A stretch of 32,716 nt of DNA from an uncultured Armatimonadota bacterium. GTDB lineage: Bacteria > Armatimonadota > Armatimonadia > Armatimonadales > Armatimonadaceae. A model generated the notes under the pieces. The model made no database searches and was not told where the DNA came from. It saw nothing but the letters and a program-made list of their open reading frames with translations. The stretch is taken from assembly GCA_903924445.1 (NCBI GenBank), contig CAIYBQ010000545.1:1-32716 (forward strand), written 5' to 3'. Below, piece by piece: positions 14,791 through 21,164 of this stretch; the first letter of the stretch is position 1, and each line of letters begins with the position of its first letter. The position numbers were made by a program, and so were the translations under genes.

Positions 14791-15893
14791 AAGGCATTAT
14801 TATCGCAGGCGGAGCCGGGACCCGGCTACGCCCACTTACGTATACGCGCCCTAAACCGTTGATTCCCGTCGTTAATCGACCATTCCTTGAATACCAAGTC
14901 GCTTGGCTTCGTAAGTACGGAATCGATGAAGTCATTTTTTGCACGAATTATATGTCGGATGCGATTGCGGCTCATTTTGGTGATGGAAGCAATTTTGGTG
15001 TCCGAATGCAATATGCAATTGAAACGACACCGCTCGGAACTGCCGGCGCAATCAAAAATGCTCAAAAGCTTGCAGGCAACGATACATTTGTAGTCCTAAA
15101 CGGTGATGTTCTGACAGACTTCGACCTAGATTCAATTGTGAAGTTCCATCGTGAGATGGGGTCGATCTCCACCTTGACATTAAAGGAAGTCCCGAGCCCA
15201 AGTCCCTATGGAGTGATTGATACAGATTCAACTGGCCGCGTGCTAGAATTCCGGGAGCCGACGGAATCAATCAAAAAAGCCCTTGCCAGTGCAACACATC
15301 TTGAAACAACCGGTGTCGATTACATCAACGCGGGCATTTACATCATGGAGCCAGAGGCTCTGGAACACATTCCAACCGGCCGTGCGGTATCCGTTGAGCG
15401 CGAGACATATCCGTTGCTTCTGCAGCAGGGTGCTCCTGTGTACGCGACAGCACGCGAGGGATTTTGGCTTGATATAGGTAGGCCAGCACAGTATCGCCAA
15501 GCAACCAACGCAATCCTGACCCGGGAAATAGCAGTTGATCCGCCTGGAGCATGGGATGTCGCGGGCTACTGGAGCGAAGAGGGAGCTGAAGTAAATCCCA
15601 CAGCCCACATTGCTCCGACCGTACATATTGGAAAGAATGCACGTGTACACAGCGGTGCATCTGTCACTGGGAATTCGGTCATTGGTAAGAACTGCAGAGT
15701 CGGCACAAGCACAACGCTCACCGATGTCATTCTGGAGGCCAATGTTCTGGTAGGCGATGGCTGTCACCTAGAGGGTGTGATTCTTGATGATGGCTGCCAT
15801 GTCGAGGATGATGTGATTATAAATGTTCCATCAGTGTATGCTGCTGGTACTGTTTTGCGTAAGGGGACCCGTATTGTCAGCTCACCGGACTAA
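14787..15893 (+). CDS. Mannose-1-phosphate guanylyltransferase-like nucleotidyltransferase with beta-helix tail
   Basis: A 368-residue protein. The N-terminal nucleotidyltransferase domain (about 1-235) has IIAGGAGTRLRPLT (5-18), PKPLIPVVNRP, LGTAGAIKNA and VVLNGDVLTD (metal-binding Asp). The C-terminal part (about 268-360) is a left-handed beta-helix of hexapeptide repeats (AHIAPTVHIGKNARVHSG, NSVIGKNCRVGTSTTL). This layout is seen in GDP-mannose pyrophosphorylases of the GMPPB type and in related NDP-sugar enzymes, so GDP-mannose is the first guess. The start is GTG 14787 with AAGGAG at 14773-14778, overlapping the upstream stop by GTGA. The next gene begins 13 bp after its stop. Confidence 0.85.
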   Translation: MKGIIIAGGAGTRLRPLTYTRPKPLIPVVNRPFLEYQVAWLRKYGIDEVIFCTNYMSDAIAAHFGDGSNFGVRMQYAIETTPLGTAGAIKNAQKLAGNDTFVVLNGDVLTDFDLDSIVKFHREMGSISTLTLKEVPSPSPYGVIDTDSTGRVLEFREPTESIKKALASATHLETTGVDYINAGIYIMEPEALEHIPTGRAVSVERETYPLLLQQGAPVYATAREGFWLDIGRPAQYRQATNAILTREIAVDPPGAWDVAGYWSEEGAEVNPTAHIAPTVHIGKNARVHSGASVTGNSVIGKNCRVGTSTTLTDVILEANVLVGDGCHLEGVILDDGCHVEDDVIINVPSVYAAGTVLRKGTRIVSSPD

Positions 15894-15906
15894 TCATGTA
15901 ATTTCG

Positions 15907-17007
15907 ATGGCGAATCTTGCAGCTCAGCACGCAAGTATACAGGGTGAGATCGAAAGTAATGTGCTCAACGTGTTGCGTTCTGGTGGCTACATTCTCGGAG
16001 ATGTAGTCGCAACGTTTGAAGCAACAATAGCAGAGCTGTCAGGTGCGAATCATGCTGTTGGTGTCGGAAACGGTACCGATGCTTTGTTGCTTGCATTGAT
16101 GGCCGCAGGTGTTGGCCCTGGCGATGAAGTTGTTACCTGTCCGTTCACTTTCGTGGCTACCGTCGAGACGGTTGTGCTTCTGGGAGCCAAACCCGTATTT
16201 GTCGATATTGATCCTATCAGTTACACCATGGCGCCCGATCAGCTGGAGGCTGTGATTACAGCGAATACAAAGGTTATTCTTCCTATTCATCTATTTGGAC
16301 AAATTTCCAATATGGTTGAGATTGGCGCAATCGCCAAGAAGCATGGACTGGTAACAATAGGTGATGCTGCGCAGGCGATAGCGGCGACGCAACATGGCGA
16401 AAAACTTGGCAGTACCGCTGACATTTCTACACTTAGTTTCTACCCTACGAAAAATTTAGGGGCAGCTGGCGATGCAGGAATGGTCATCACAAATGACAGC
16501 ATGCTTGCCGAAAAAATACGAATTCTGCGATTTCATGGTTCGAAGGGAACCTATGACTATCGCGAAGTTGGCGTTTGTAGTCGACTCGATGCGATTCAAG
16601 CCGCGGTCCTCAGTGCTAAAGTGAAAAAGCTTTCTATGTGGACGGAAAAGCGACGCGAACACGCGGACTACTACATCTCTGAACTATCCGACATTGACAG
16701 TATCAGGCTGCCCGCTACCATCGATGGCAACTATCATACATTTCATCAGTTCACGATTTCAGTGATGAACGGTCAGCGGGATGCGCTCAAGCAACACCTA
16801 GTGGAGCATGGAATCATGTCGGGTATTTTCTATCCGGTTGCACTTCATTTGGCTCCGGCCTATGCCGATATTGTTTCTGGACACATTGGACAATTTCCGT
16901 TTTCAGAAGCAGCCTGTGCTGAGGTTCTGTCGATTCCTGTGCACCCAGACCTTCACGAAGGTGATTGTGCAATCGTGGCTGAGAATATACGTAAGTTCTG
17001 GAGTTAA
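15907..17007 (+). CDS. DegT/DnrJ/EryC1-family sugar aminotransferase
   Basis: A PLP-dependent aminotransferase of 366 residues that converts a keto-sugar nucleotide to an amino sugar, with glutamate as usual donor. Visible are GNGTDALLLAL (54-64, PLP phosphate contact), GDEVVTCPFTFVATV (72-86), IGDAAQAI (151-158, with Asp153 for the pyridine nitrogen and the family Q), and SFYPTKNLGAAGDAGM with Lys182 as the Schiff-base lysine. The ATG at 15907 gives the usual short N-terminus before AAQHASIQGEI. An earlier start would add 28 residues overlapping the upstream gene and is rejected. No good Shine-Dalgarno sequence is visible. Its place between two nucleotidyltransferases supports synthesis of an amino-sugar nucleotide for surface glycans. 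The sugar itself is unknown. Confidence 0.92.
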   Translation: MANLAAQHASIQGEIESNVLNVLRSGGYILGDVVATFEATIAELSGANHAVGVGNGTDALLLALMAAGVGPGDEVVTCPFTFVATVETVVLLGAKPVFVDIDPISYTMAPDQLEAVITANTKVILPIHLFGQISNMVEIGAIAKKHGLVTIGDAAQAIAATQHGEKLGSTADISTLSFYPTKNLGAAGDAGMVITNDSMLAEKIRILRFHGSKGTYDYREVGVCSRLDAIQAAVLSAKVKKLSMWTEKRREHADYYISELSDIDSIRLPATIDGNYHTFHQFTISVMNGQRDALKQHLVEHGIMSGIFYPVALHLAPAYADIVSGHIGQFPFSEAACAEVLSIPVHPDLHEGDCAIVAENIRKFWS

Positions 17008-17009
17008 AT

Positions 17010-18005
17010 ATGAAGGCAATGGTACTTGGCGCAGGCCTTGGAAGTCGTTTGGACCCACTTACACGATCCGTACCAAAACCAATGGTGCCCGTCGTGGGAA
17101 AACCTGTCCTCGGACATATCCTTGATCACTTGCGTCAGATTGGCGTTCGTGACGTCATTGTGAATGCTCAGTACCTCCATGGTGTTCTTGCCGAGAAGAT
17201 TGGTGATGGTTCAGCCTACGGAGTGAACGTCACGTTGGCGGTTGAATCTGAGCTTTGCGGAGATGCCGGCGGCCTTAAGCGGGTGCAGTCGTTCTTCGAT
17301 GACGGCTCAAATGAACCATTTCTTGTGATCGGCGGGGATGACCTTACTGATATTGATCTTGAGGCTCTTGTCCAATTTCATAGAGATCGGGATGCCGTTG
17401 CAACAATGCCAGTAAAGCGTGTTGTTGACACCAGCCAATTTGGGATTGCCGTAGTTGGCGAAGATGGCTTGGTTCAACGCTTCCAAGAAAAGCCCAAGCC
17501 TGATGAAGCATTCAGTAACCTAGCTAACACAGGAATGTATGTTTTCAGTCCAGAAGTCTTTCAGCATATACCTGAAGGCCAGTTTTACGGTGTTGGTAAC
17601 AATGTCCTTCCCGACTTGCTATCGAAGGGACTCCGTGTTGCTGCGATGGAAACAACGCGGTACTGGATGGATGTTGGGAACGTTACGGTTTATCGACAGG
17701 CACAACGTGATGTCATCGACGGTCTCGTTCATTCTGAGCTCCCAGCTGGTGCACGTCGTGTAGGCGACTGTATTGTTTGTGCAGGAGCCATTGTAGATGG
17801 GATTATTGAAGATCACACCGTCGTTGGTCGTAATGCCGTTATCGAAGCAGGAGCAACCGTTCGTAATTCCATTTTGTGGGATGGCGCAATTGTAAAAAGC
17901 GGAACGACGTTGGAAAACTGTATTGTTGGAGAAGGAGTTACCGTCTCCAGCTCACATACGATCTTTGGGGGCATCATCGTGGAAGGAAACCGCCCCACCA
18001 TATAA
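17010..18005 (+). CDS. Second nucleotidyltransferase with beta-helix tail (NDP-sugar synthesis)
   Basis: A 331-residue protein related to the one encoded at 14787 but clearly distinct. The N-terminal domain has MVLGAGLGSRLDPLT (4-18), PKPMVPVVGKPVLGH, LCGDAGGLKRV (where most relatives have LGTAGAL) and LVIGGDDLTDID (metal site). EKPKPDEAF and YWMDVGNVTVYRQAQ close the catalytic domain. A hexapeptide left-handed beta-helix forms the tail (about 245-325, CAGAIVDGIIEDHTVVGRNAVIEAGA pattern). The ATG at 17010 follows the aminotransferase stop by 2 nt, with TGGAG upstream. It is the last gene of the sugar-nucleotide cluster. Either mannose-1-phosphate guanylyltransferase or glucose-1-phosphate nucleotidyltransferase activity is possible. 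Confidence 0.85.
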   Translation: MKAMVLGAGLGSRLDPLTRSVPKPMVPVVGKPVLGHILDHLRQIGVRDVIVNAQYLHGVLAEKIGDGSAYGVNVTLAVESELCGDAGGLKRVQSFFDDGSNEPFLVIGGDDLTDIDLEALVQFHRDRDAVATMPVKRVVDTSQFGIAVVGEDGLVQRFQEKPKPDEAFSNLANTGMYVFSPEVFQHIPEGQFYGVGNNVLPDLLSKGLRVAAMETTRYWMDVGNVTVYRQAQRDVIDGLVHSELPAGARRVGDCIVCAGAIVDGIIEDHTVVGRNAVIEAGATVRNSILWDGAIVKSGTTLENCIVGEGVTVSSSHTIFGGIIVEGNRPTI

Positions 18006-18015
18006 TTCTTTTTCC

Positions 18016-18046
18016 TTGACACTCTATGCTCAATAAATGTTATTGT
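18016..18046 (+). promoter_or_regulatory. Promoter of the small orphan gene
   Basis: Consensus -35 TTGACA (18016-18021) lies upstream of an extended -10-like TGTTATTGT (18038-18046). The spacing to TATTGT is 19 bp, slightly long; GTTATT at 17 bp is the alternative. Both options lie inside the palindrome at 18039-18065. Confidence 0.5.
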
Positions 18047-18065
18047 CCCAATGGGGGACAATAAC
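18039..18065. promoter_or_regulatory. Perfect 11-bp inverted repeat over promoter/start (operator candidate)
   Basis: GTTATTGTCCC (18039-18049) and GGGACAATAAC (18055-18065) are exact reverse complements with a 5-nt centre. It covers the -10 region, the likely transcription start, an in-frame ATG (18051) and the sequence just before ATG 18066. It fits a repressor operator; as RNA it could form a hairpin only if transcription started further upstream. Confidence 0.65.
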
Positions 18066-18305
18066 ATGGACGAAGACTTCATTTGCCCGATGGTGTGGAA
18101 ATGGTCTGACATCTTCGATAAGTTGGTCGAGCAATGGAATGCTCATCCTGAAAAGGATGATGTACCAGAGCCGCCACATATGCTTGCACCAAATGCGACC
18201 GATAATGCACGTCGGCAACGCTGGAGTGACACGGTTGATTGGGCCGAAAAGTATGGAATGAGCATCCCAGTGTTGGATGAACATGAAAAGCATTACAGAA
18301 TCTAG
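18066..18305 (+). CDS. Small acidic Trp-rich protein of unknown function
   Basis: I do not recognise this 79-residue protein (84 residues if started at ATG 18051). It is acidic, has Trp at about residues 12, 14, 25, 54 and 59, no membrane segment and no signal peptide, and reads as a helical cytoplasmic protein with a Pro-rich middle (DDVPEPPHMLAP). ATG 18066 is preceded by GGGGG at 18053-18057 with 8-nt spacing, and lies directly after the palindrome; ATG 18051 lies within the palindrome centre. A TTGACA box and a perfect inverted repeat immediately upstream support a real, regulated gene. It is separated from the sugar-nucleotide cluster by 60 bp and followed by tRNA-Arg. The annotation rests on these signals and composition only. 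Confidence 0.55.
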   Translation: MDEDFICPMVWKWSDIFDKLVEQWNAHPEKDDVPEPPHMLAPNATDNARRQRWSDTVDWAEKYGMSIPVLDEHEKHYRI

Positions 18306-18315
18306 ATAAGTGCAT

Positions 18316-18345
18316 TGCGTCGACGTGGCGTGCCTCGTCGACGCA
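18316..18345. repeat. Perfect 10-bp inverted repeat between small gene and tRNA-Arg
   Basis: TGCGTCGACG (18316-18325) pairs with CGTCGACGCA (18336-18345) around a 10-nt loop, starting 11 nt after the small gene's stop. No T-run follows. It may protect or end the small gene's mRNA. Confidence 0.6.
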
Positions 18346-18348
18346 CAC

Positions 18349-18354
18349 TACAAT
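18349..18354 (+). promoter_or_regulatory. -10 box of tRNA-Arg
   Basis: TACAAT (18349-18354) ends 9 nt before the tRNA, the expected distance for a 2-3 nt leader. The -35 region at 17-bp spacing (TGGCGT) is poor. Confidence 0.4.
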
Positions 18355-18363
18355 AACAAGTTG

Positions 18364-18437
18364 CCGCCCGTAGCTCAGTGGATTAGAGCGTTGGCCTCCG
18401 AAGCCAAAGGTCACAGGTTCGAATCCTGTCGGGCGGA
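18364..18437 (+). tRNA. tRNA-Arg (anticodon CCG)
   Basis: Complete cloverleaf: acceptor CCGCCCG (18364-18370) with CGGGCGG (18430-18436), D-arm GCTCAGTGGATTAGAGC, anticodon stem TTGGC/GCCAA with loop CTCCGAA giving anticodon CCG (reads CGG), T-arm ACAGGTTCGAATCCTGT. Discriminator A at 18437; CCA not encoded. Its 3' end is one base from the stop codon of the convergent recN. Confidence 0.95.
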
Positions 18438-18438
18438 T

Positions 18439-20082
18439 TTACTTTGTCCCTAAGAGCTGACGCGCACTTTCAAGCGATATGGCATCCGTGCTACCTGACA
18501 GCATCCTAGCCATTTCATTTACGCGCATCTCCCCTCTGACATCCGTGATGGTTACCGTTGTTTGACCATCTGTGACTGATTTCTCGATGACAAATTGCTG
18601 TGATGCAGCAGCAGCCACTACCGGTAGATGCGAGATACAGAGTACCTGACCATACCGAGACAAGTCGCCTAAAGTGGCCGCCACCGAATGCGCTGTCTTT
18701 CCACCAATACCTGCATCTATCTCGTCAAACACATATACGGGAGTATCATCAACCGATGCCAACTCAGCCGTCAATGCCAGTAGCACTCGGGACATTTCGC
18801 CACCGGATGCGATTCGCCCAAGTGGTTTCGCCGGTTGTCCAGGGTTAGGTGCAAACAAGAACTGCACCGTTTCATTTCCTGAAGGGGATGCATCGCACTC
18901 CATCAACGACAAGTCGAACGATGCATGCGGCATTGCCAGTCGATGAAGATATCCTTCAATACGACCACAAAATGCCGGACGGGCCAGACCCCGTTGATCA
19001 GAGAGCGTCTTTGCTGCTGTACTGTAAGCAATCCAAGCATCTTCGACTGCCTGCTCCAGCTCCGCCTGCGACTCTGAGATCAAAGCCAACTCACTTAGGC
19101 GACTTGCTGACTGATCCTGATAACTGAGGACGTCATCGATTGATTGTCCATATTTTCGCAAGAGGTCTTTAATCACTTGCCGGCGATTGTCGAGAGTTAC
19201 GACTTGATGTTCGTCAACATCGATGGAAGACGCATATCTGGTGAGATCTCCTGAAAGGTCTTCAATGGTGACGACAATCCCATTGATCGCTTCAGGCAAG
19301 TGACCCAAGCTGGTGTCCAGGCCGGCTAAACGTTCTGCATCTCTGATGCAGGAATACAGCTGCGACTTTGTCAGCTCGGCTCCAATGCTACTTGCAAGCG
19401 TTCTGCGCTTGTCCGCATTGGATGCCAGCAAAAGCTGTTCATCCAAGGTTACATCTTCACCAGGAGTTAACGCTGCATCACTGATTTCTTGGACCTGATA
19501 GGTGAGTAAATCCATTTCTCTAGCACGCTCGCGGGCCCCATTGACAACTTTCTGTAATGCCATTTCACAGCGTTGCCAATTCGAATACGTTTCCTGCACG
19601 ACTTTTCGGGCAACTCGCAGTTCGGGGGATGAGTTATCAAACCACTGCATTTGACGCGTAGCTTCAAGGAGTCGCTGCTGATCATGTTGACCAGAGTTCA
19701 CAACAAGAGCCGATGTCAGCTGCTTCAGATTCGACACCGTTATTAGGACACCATTGGCCCGTGCAGTGTTCTTTCCGGAAGCAGTTAGCTCACGATCAAG
19801 AATGAGCTGACAATCATCGATGGCGATTCCCATCTGCTCAGCAATACTCTTAACCGAATCTGGAATGCAGCTTAGATCAAAACGAGCCTGAACGCGAGCG
19901 GCTGTGGCACCATGCCTAACTACGTCAGGGCTCGTTCGCTCTCCAAGTGCCAAACCGAGTGCATCCAGTAGAATTGACTTACCAGCACCAGTCTCACCAG
20001 TCATTACAGTAAAGGTCCCAGTGAATTCCAAGTTAGCGTGTTCTACCAAAGCGAAATTGCGAATGTCTAATTCCAGCAGCAT
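18439..20082 (-). CDS. recN: DNA repair ATPase RecN
   Basis: RecN is an SMC-like ATPase that acts on double-strand breaks, holding DNA ends or sister chromosomes together during recombination repair. The 547 residues match the family. Walker A GETGAGKS is at 29-36, followed by LLDALGLALGER; coiled-coil arms fill about 150-370; the ABC signature LGRIASGGEMSR and Walker B VYVFDEIDAGIGG are near 420-460; the C-terminal H-loop is in CISHLPVVAAAA. ATG 20082 with GAGGG upstream yields the canonical N-terminus MLLELDIRNF; a GTG 27 nt earlier is rejected. It has its own promoter at 20109-20136. It ends one base from tRNA-Arg on the other strand, with no terminator hairpin between them. Confidence 0.96.
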   Translation of the reverse strand: MLLELDIRNFALVEHANLEFTGTFTVMTGETGAGKSILLDALGLALGERTSPDVVRHGATAARVQARFDLSCIPDSVKSIAEQMGIAIDDCQLILDRELTASGKNTARANGVLITVSNLKQLTSALVVNSGQHDQQRLLEATRQMQWFDNSSPELRVARKVVQETYSNWQRCEMALQKVVNGARERAREMDLLTYQVQEISDAALTPGEDVTLDEQLLLASNADKRRTLASSIGAELTKSQLYSCIRDAERLAGLDTSLGHLPEAINGIVVTIEDLSGDLTRYASSIDVDEHQVVTLDNRRQVIKDLLRKYGQSIDDVLSYQDQSASRLSELALISESQAELEQAVEDAWIAYSTAAKTLSDQRGLARPAFCGRIEGYLHRLAMPHASFDLSLMECDASPSGNETVQFLFAPNPGQPAKPLGRIASGGEMSRVLLALTAELASVDDTPVYVFDEIDAGIGGKTAHSVAATLGDLSRYGQVLCISHLPVVAAAASQQFVIEKSVTDGQTTVTITDVRGEMRVNEMARMLSGSTDAISLESARQLLGTK

Positions 20083-20108
20083 GTTGTCCCTCTTGTCGGG
20101 TGTTTCCA

Positions 20109-20136
20109 CTTATACTTAACGAATAAATCTATGCAA
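20109..20136 (-). promoter_or_regulatory. recN promoter
   Basis: Minus strand: -35 TTGCAT (20136-20131), 16-bp spacer, -10 TATAAG (20114-20109). Predicted start near 20102 gives a leader of about 20 nt containing the GAGGG ribosome-binding site. No obvious LexA-type box is seen. Confidence 0.5.
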
Positions 20137-20180
20137 AGATGACACTTACATCACTGGATTTCGAATAGAATATCGACCGT

Positions 20181-21107
20181 ATGCAACCATCCCCTGAGTA
20201 CAACCTCCGTCGACCAAACGAACTCGGTCGAATACCAGTCATAATGTACCACTCAGTAGACGACACTCGACCTATCGACAGTCGCGGATTAAATGTGTCA
20301 TCGGCAACATTTCGTAAGCACCTACGTTTGCTTGATGAATATGGAATGCATCCCGTCAATATGAGAGATTTGCGGTCTCACGCAGCTCTATCCAAGGTGC
20401 CAAAAGGCATGATCCCGGTCGTTCTGACGTTTGATGATGGGCGCCGGTCCCAGTTTGTGATGCGTAGTGATGGCAATCCAACATCGTCATCGGCTATCGG
20501 AATTTTCGAACAGTATATACGTGACCATTCTCCACGTTGGCAGAGGAGAGCGACGTTTTATGTGATGCCTAAGAGTGTCCATAATCCGGAGCCGTTTCAC
20601 CAGCCTGGTCTTGCAGCATCCAAGTTGAAGTACCTTGTGGATGCAGGCTATGAAGTGGGTAACCATACGTGGTCGCACCGGTCCCTTCGCCGGATGCAAG
20701 AGACACAGGTCGCTACTGAGCTGATCAGGTGTTTTTATGGGATTAGAGCGCTTTGCCCCGAAGCCACGATGGACACGCTTTGTATTCCTTTCGGCGAGTA
20801 TCCCCGGTTTGCATCGTGGAGGCGCGTCGTAGCCAATCCCTTGTCACAGAACACTGTCATGCATTCAGCGGTTCTGATGGCGTGGGGCGGACCTAGCTAT
20901 TCACCGTTTGATGAGCGATATGACAACCTACGTGTTACACGTATTGGTGTCTCACCTAACGAGCTCGAGGTCACCCTCAAGGGACTAGCTAAAAACAGGA
21001 CTTGGTACGTCTCGGGTGGTGAAGAGGGTGTACTTCACGTGCCTTCCAAGCTGACAAAATACATCGCAAGCAGTAAGCTCCAGGGTCTAACGACAAGAGT
21101 GCAATAA
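20181..21107 (+). CDS. Polysaccharide deacetylase (NodB homology domain)
   Basis: A 308-residue carbohydrate esterase of family 4 type, removing N- or O-acetyl groups from polysaccharides such as peptidoglycan or surface glycans through a metal site. The start of the fold is IPVIMYHSVDD (18-28). Motif 1 is VVLTFDDGR (about 81-89, catalytic-base and metal-binding Asp pair). Motif 2 is YEVGNHTWSHRSL (about 153-165, two metal-binding His). Later motifs are harder to see, although DTLCIPFGEYPR fits motif 3. There is no signal peptide or membrane helix, unusual for an enzyme acting on the envelope. ATG 20181 has no Shine-Dalgarno sequence; TAGAAT lies 9 nt upstream, so the transcript may be nearly leaderless. 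It is divergent from recN and convergent with gyrA. Confidence 0.87.
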   Translation: MQPSPEYNLRRPNELGRIPVIMYHSVDDTRPIDSRGLNVSSATFRKHLRLLDEYGMHPVNMRDLRSHAALSKVPKGMIPVVLTFDDGRRSQFVMRSDGNPTSSSAIGIFEQYIRDHSPRWQRRATFYVMPKSVHNPEPFHQPGLAASKLKYLVDAGYEVGNHTWSHRSLRRMQETQVATELIRCFYGIRALCPEATMDTLCIPFGEYPRFASWRRVVANPLSQNTVMHSAVLMAWGGPSYSPFDERYDNLRVTRIGVSPNELEVTLKGLAKNRTWYVSGGEEGVLHVPSKLTKYIASSKLQGLTTRVQ

Positions 21108-21141
21108 AAAAGGTGCCCGAGCATAACAACTCGGGCACCTT
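21106..21141 (-). terminator. Terminator of gyrA (also at end of deacetylase gene)
   Basis: Arms 21110-21121 and 21130-21141 form a 12-bp stem with an 8-nt loop. On the minus strand it is followed by six T (21111-21106). It sits between convergent genes and may work in both directions, although the plus-strand T-run is short. Confidence 0.88.
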
Positions 21142-21164
21142 GATCGTCTAAATCAGATCGCGAT

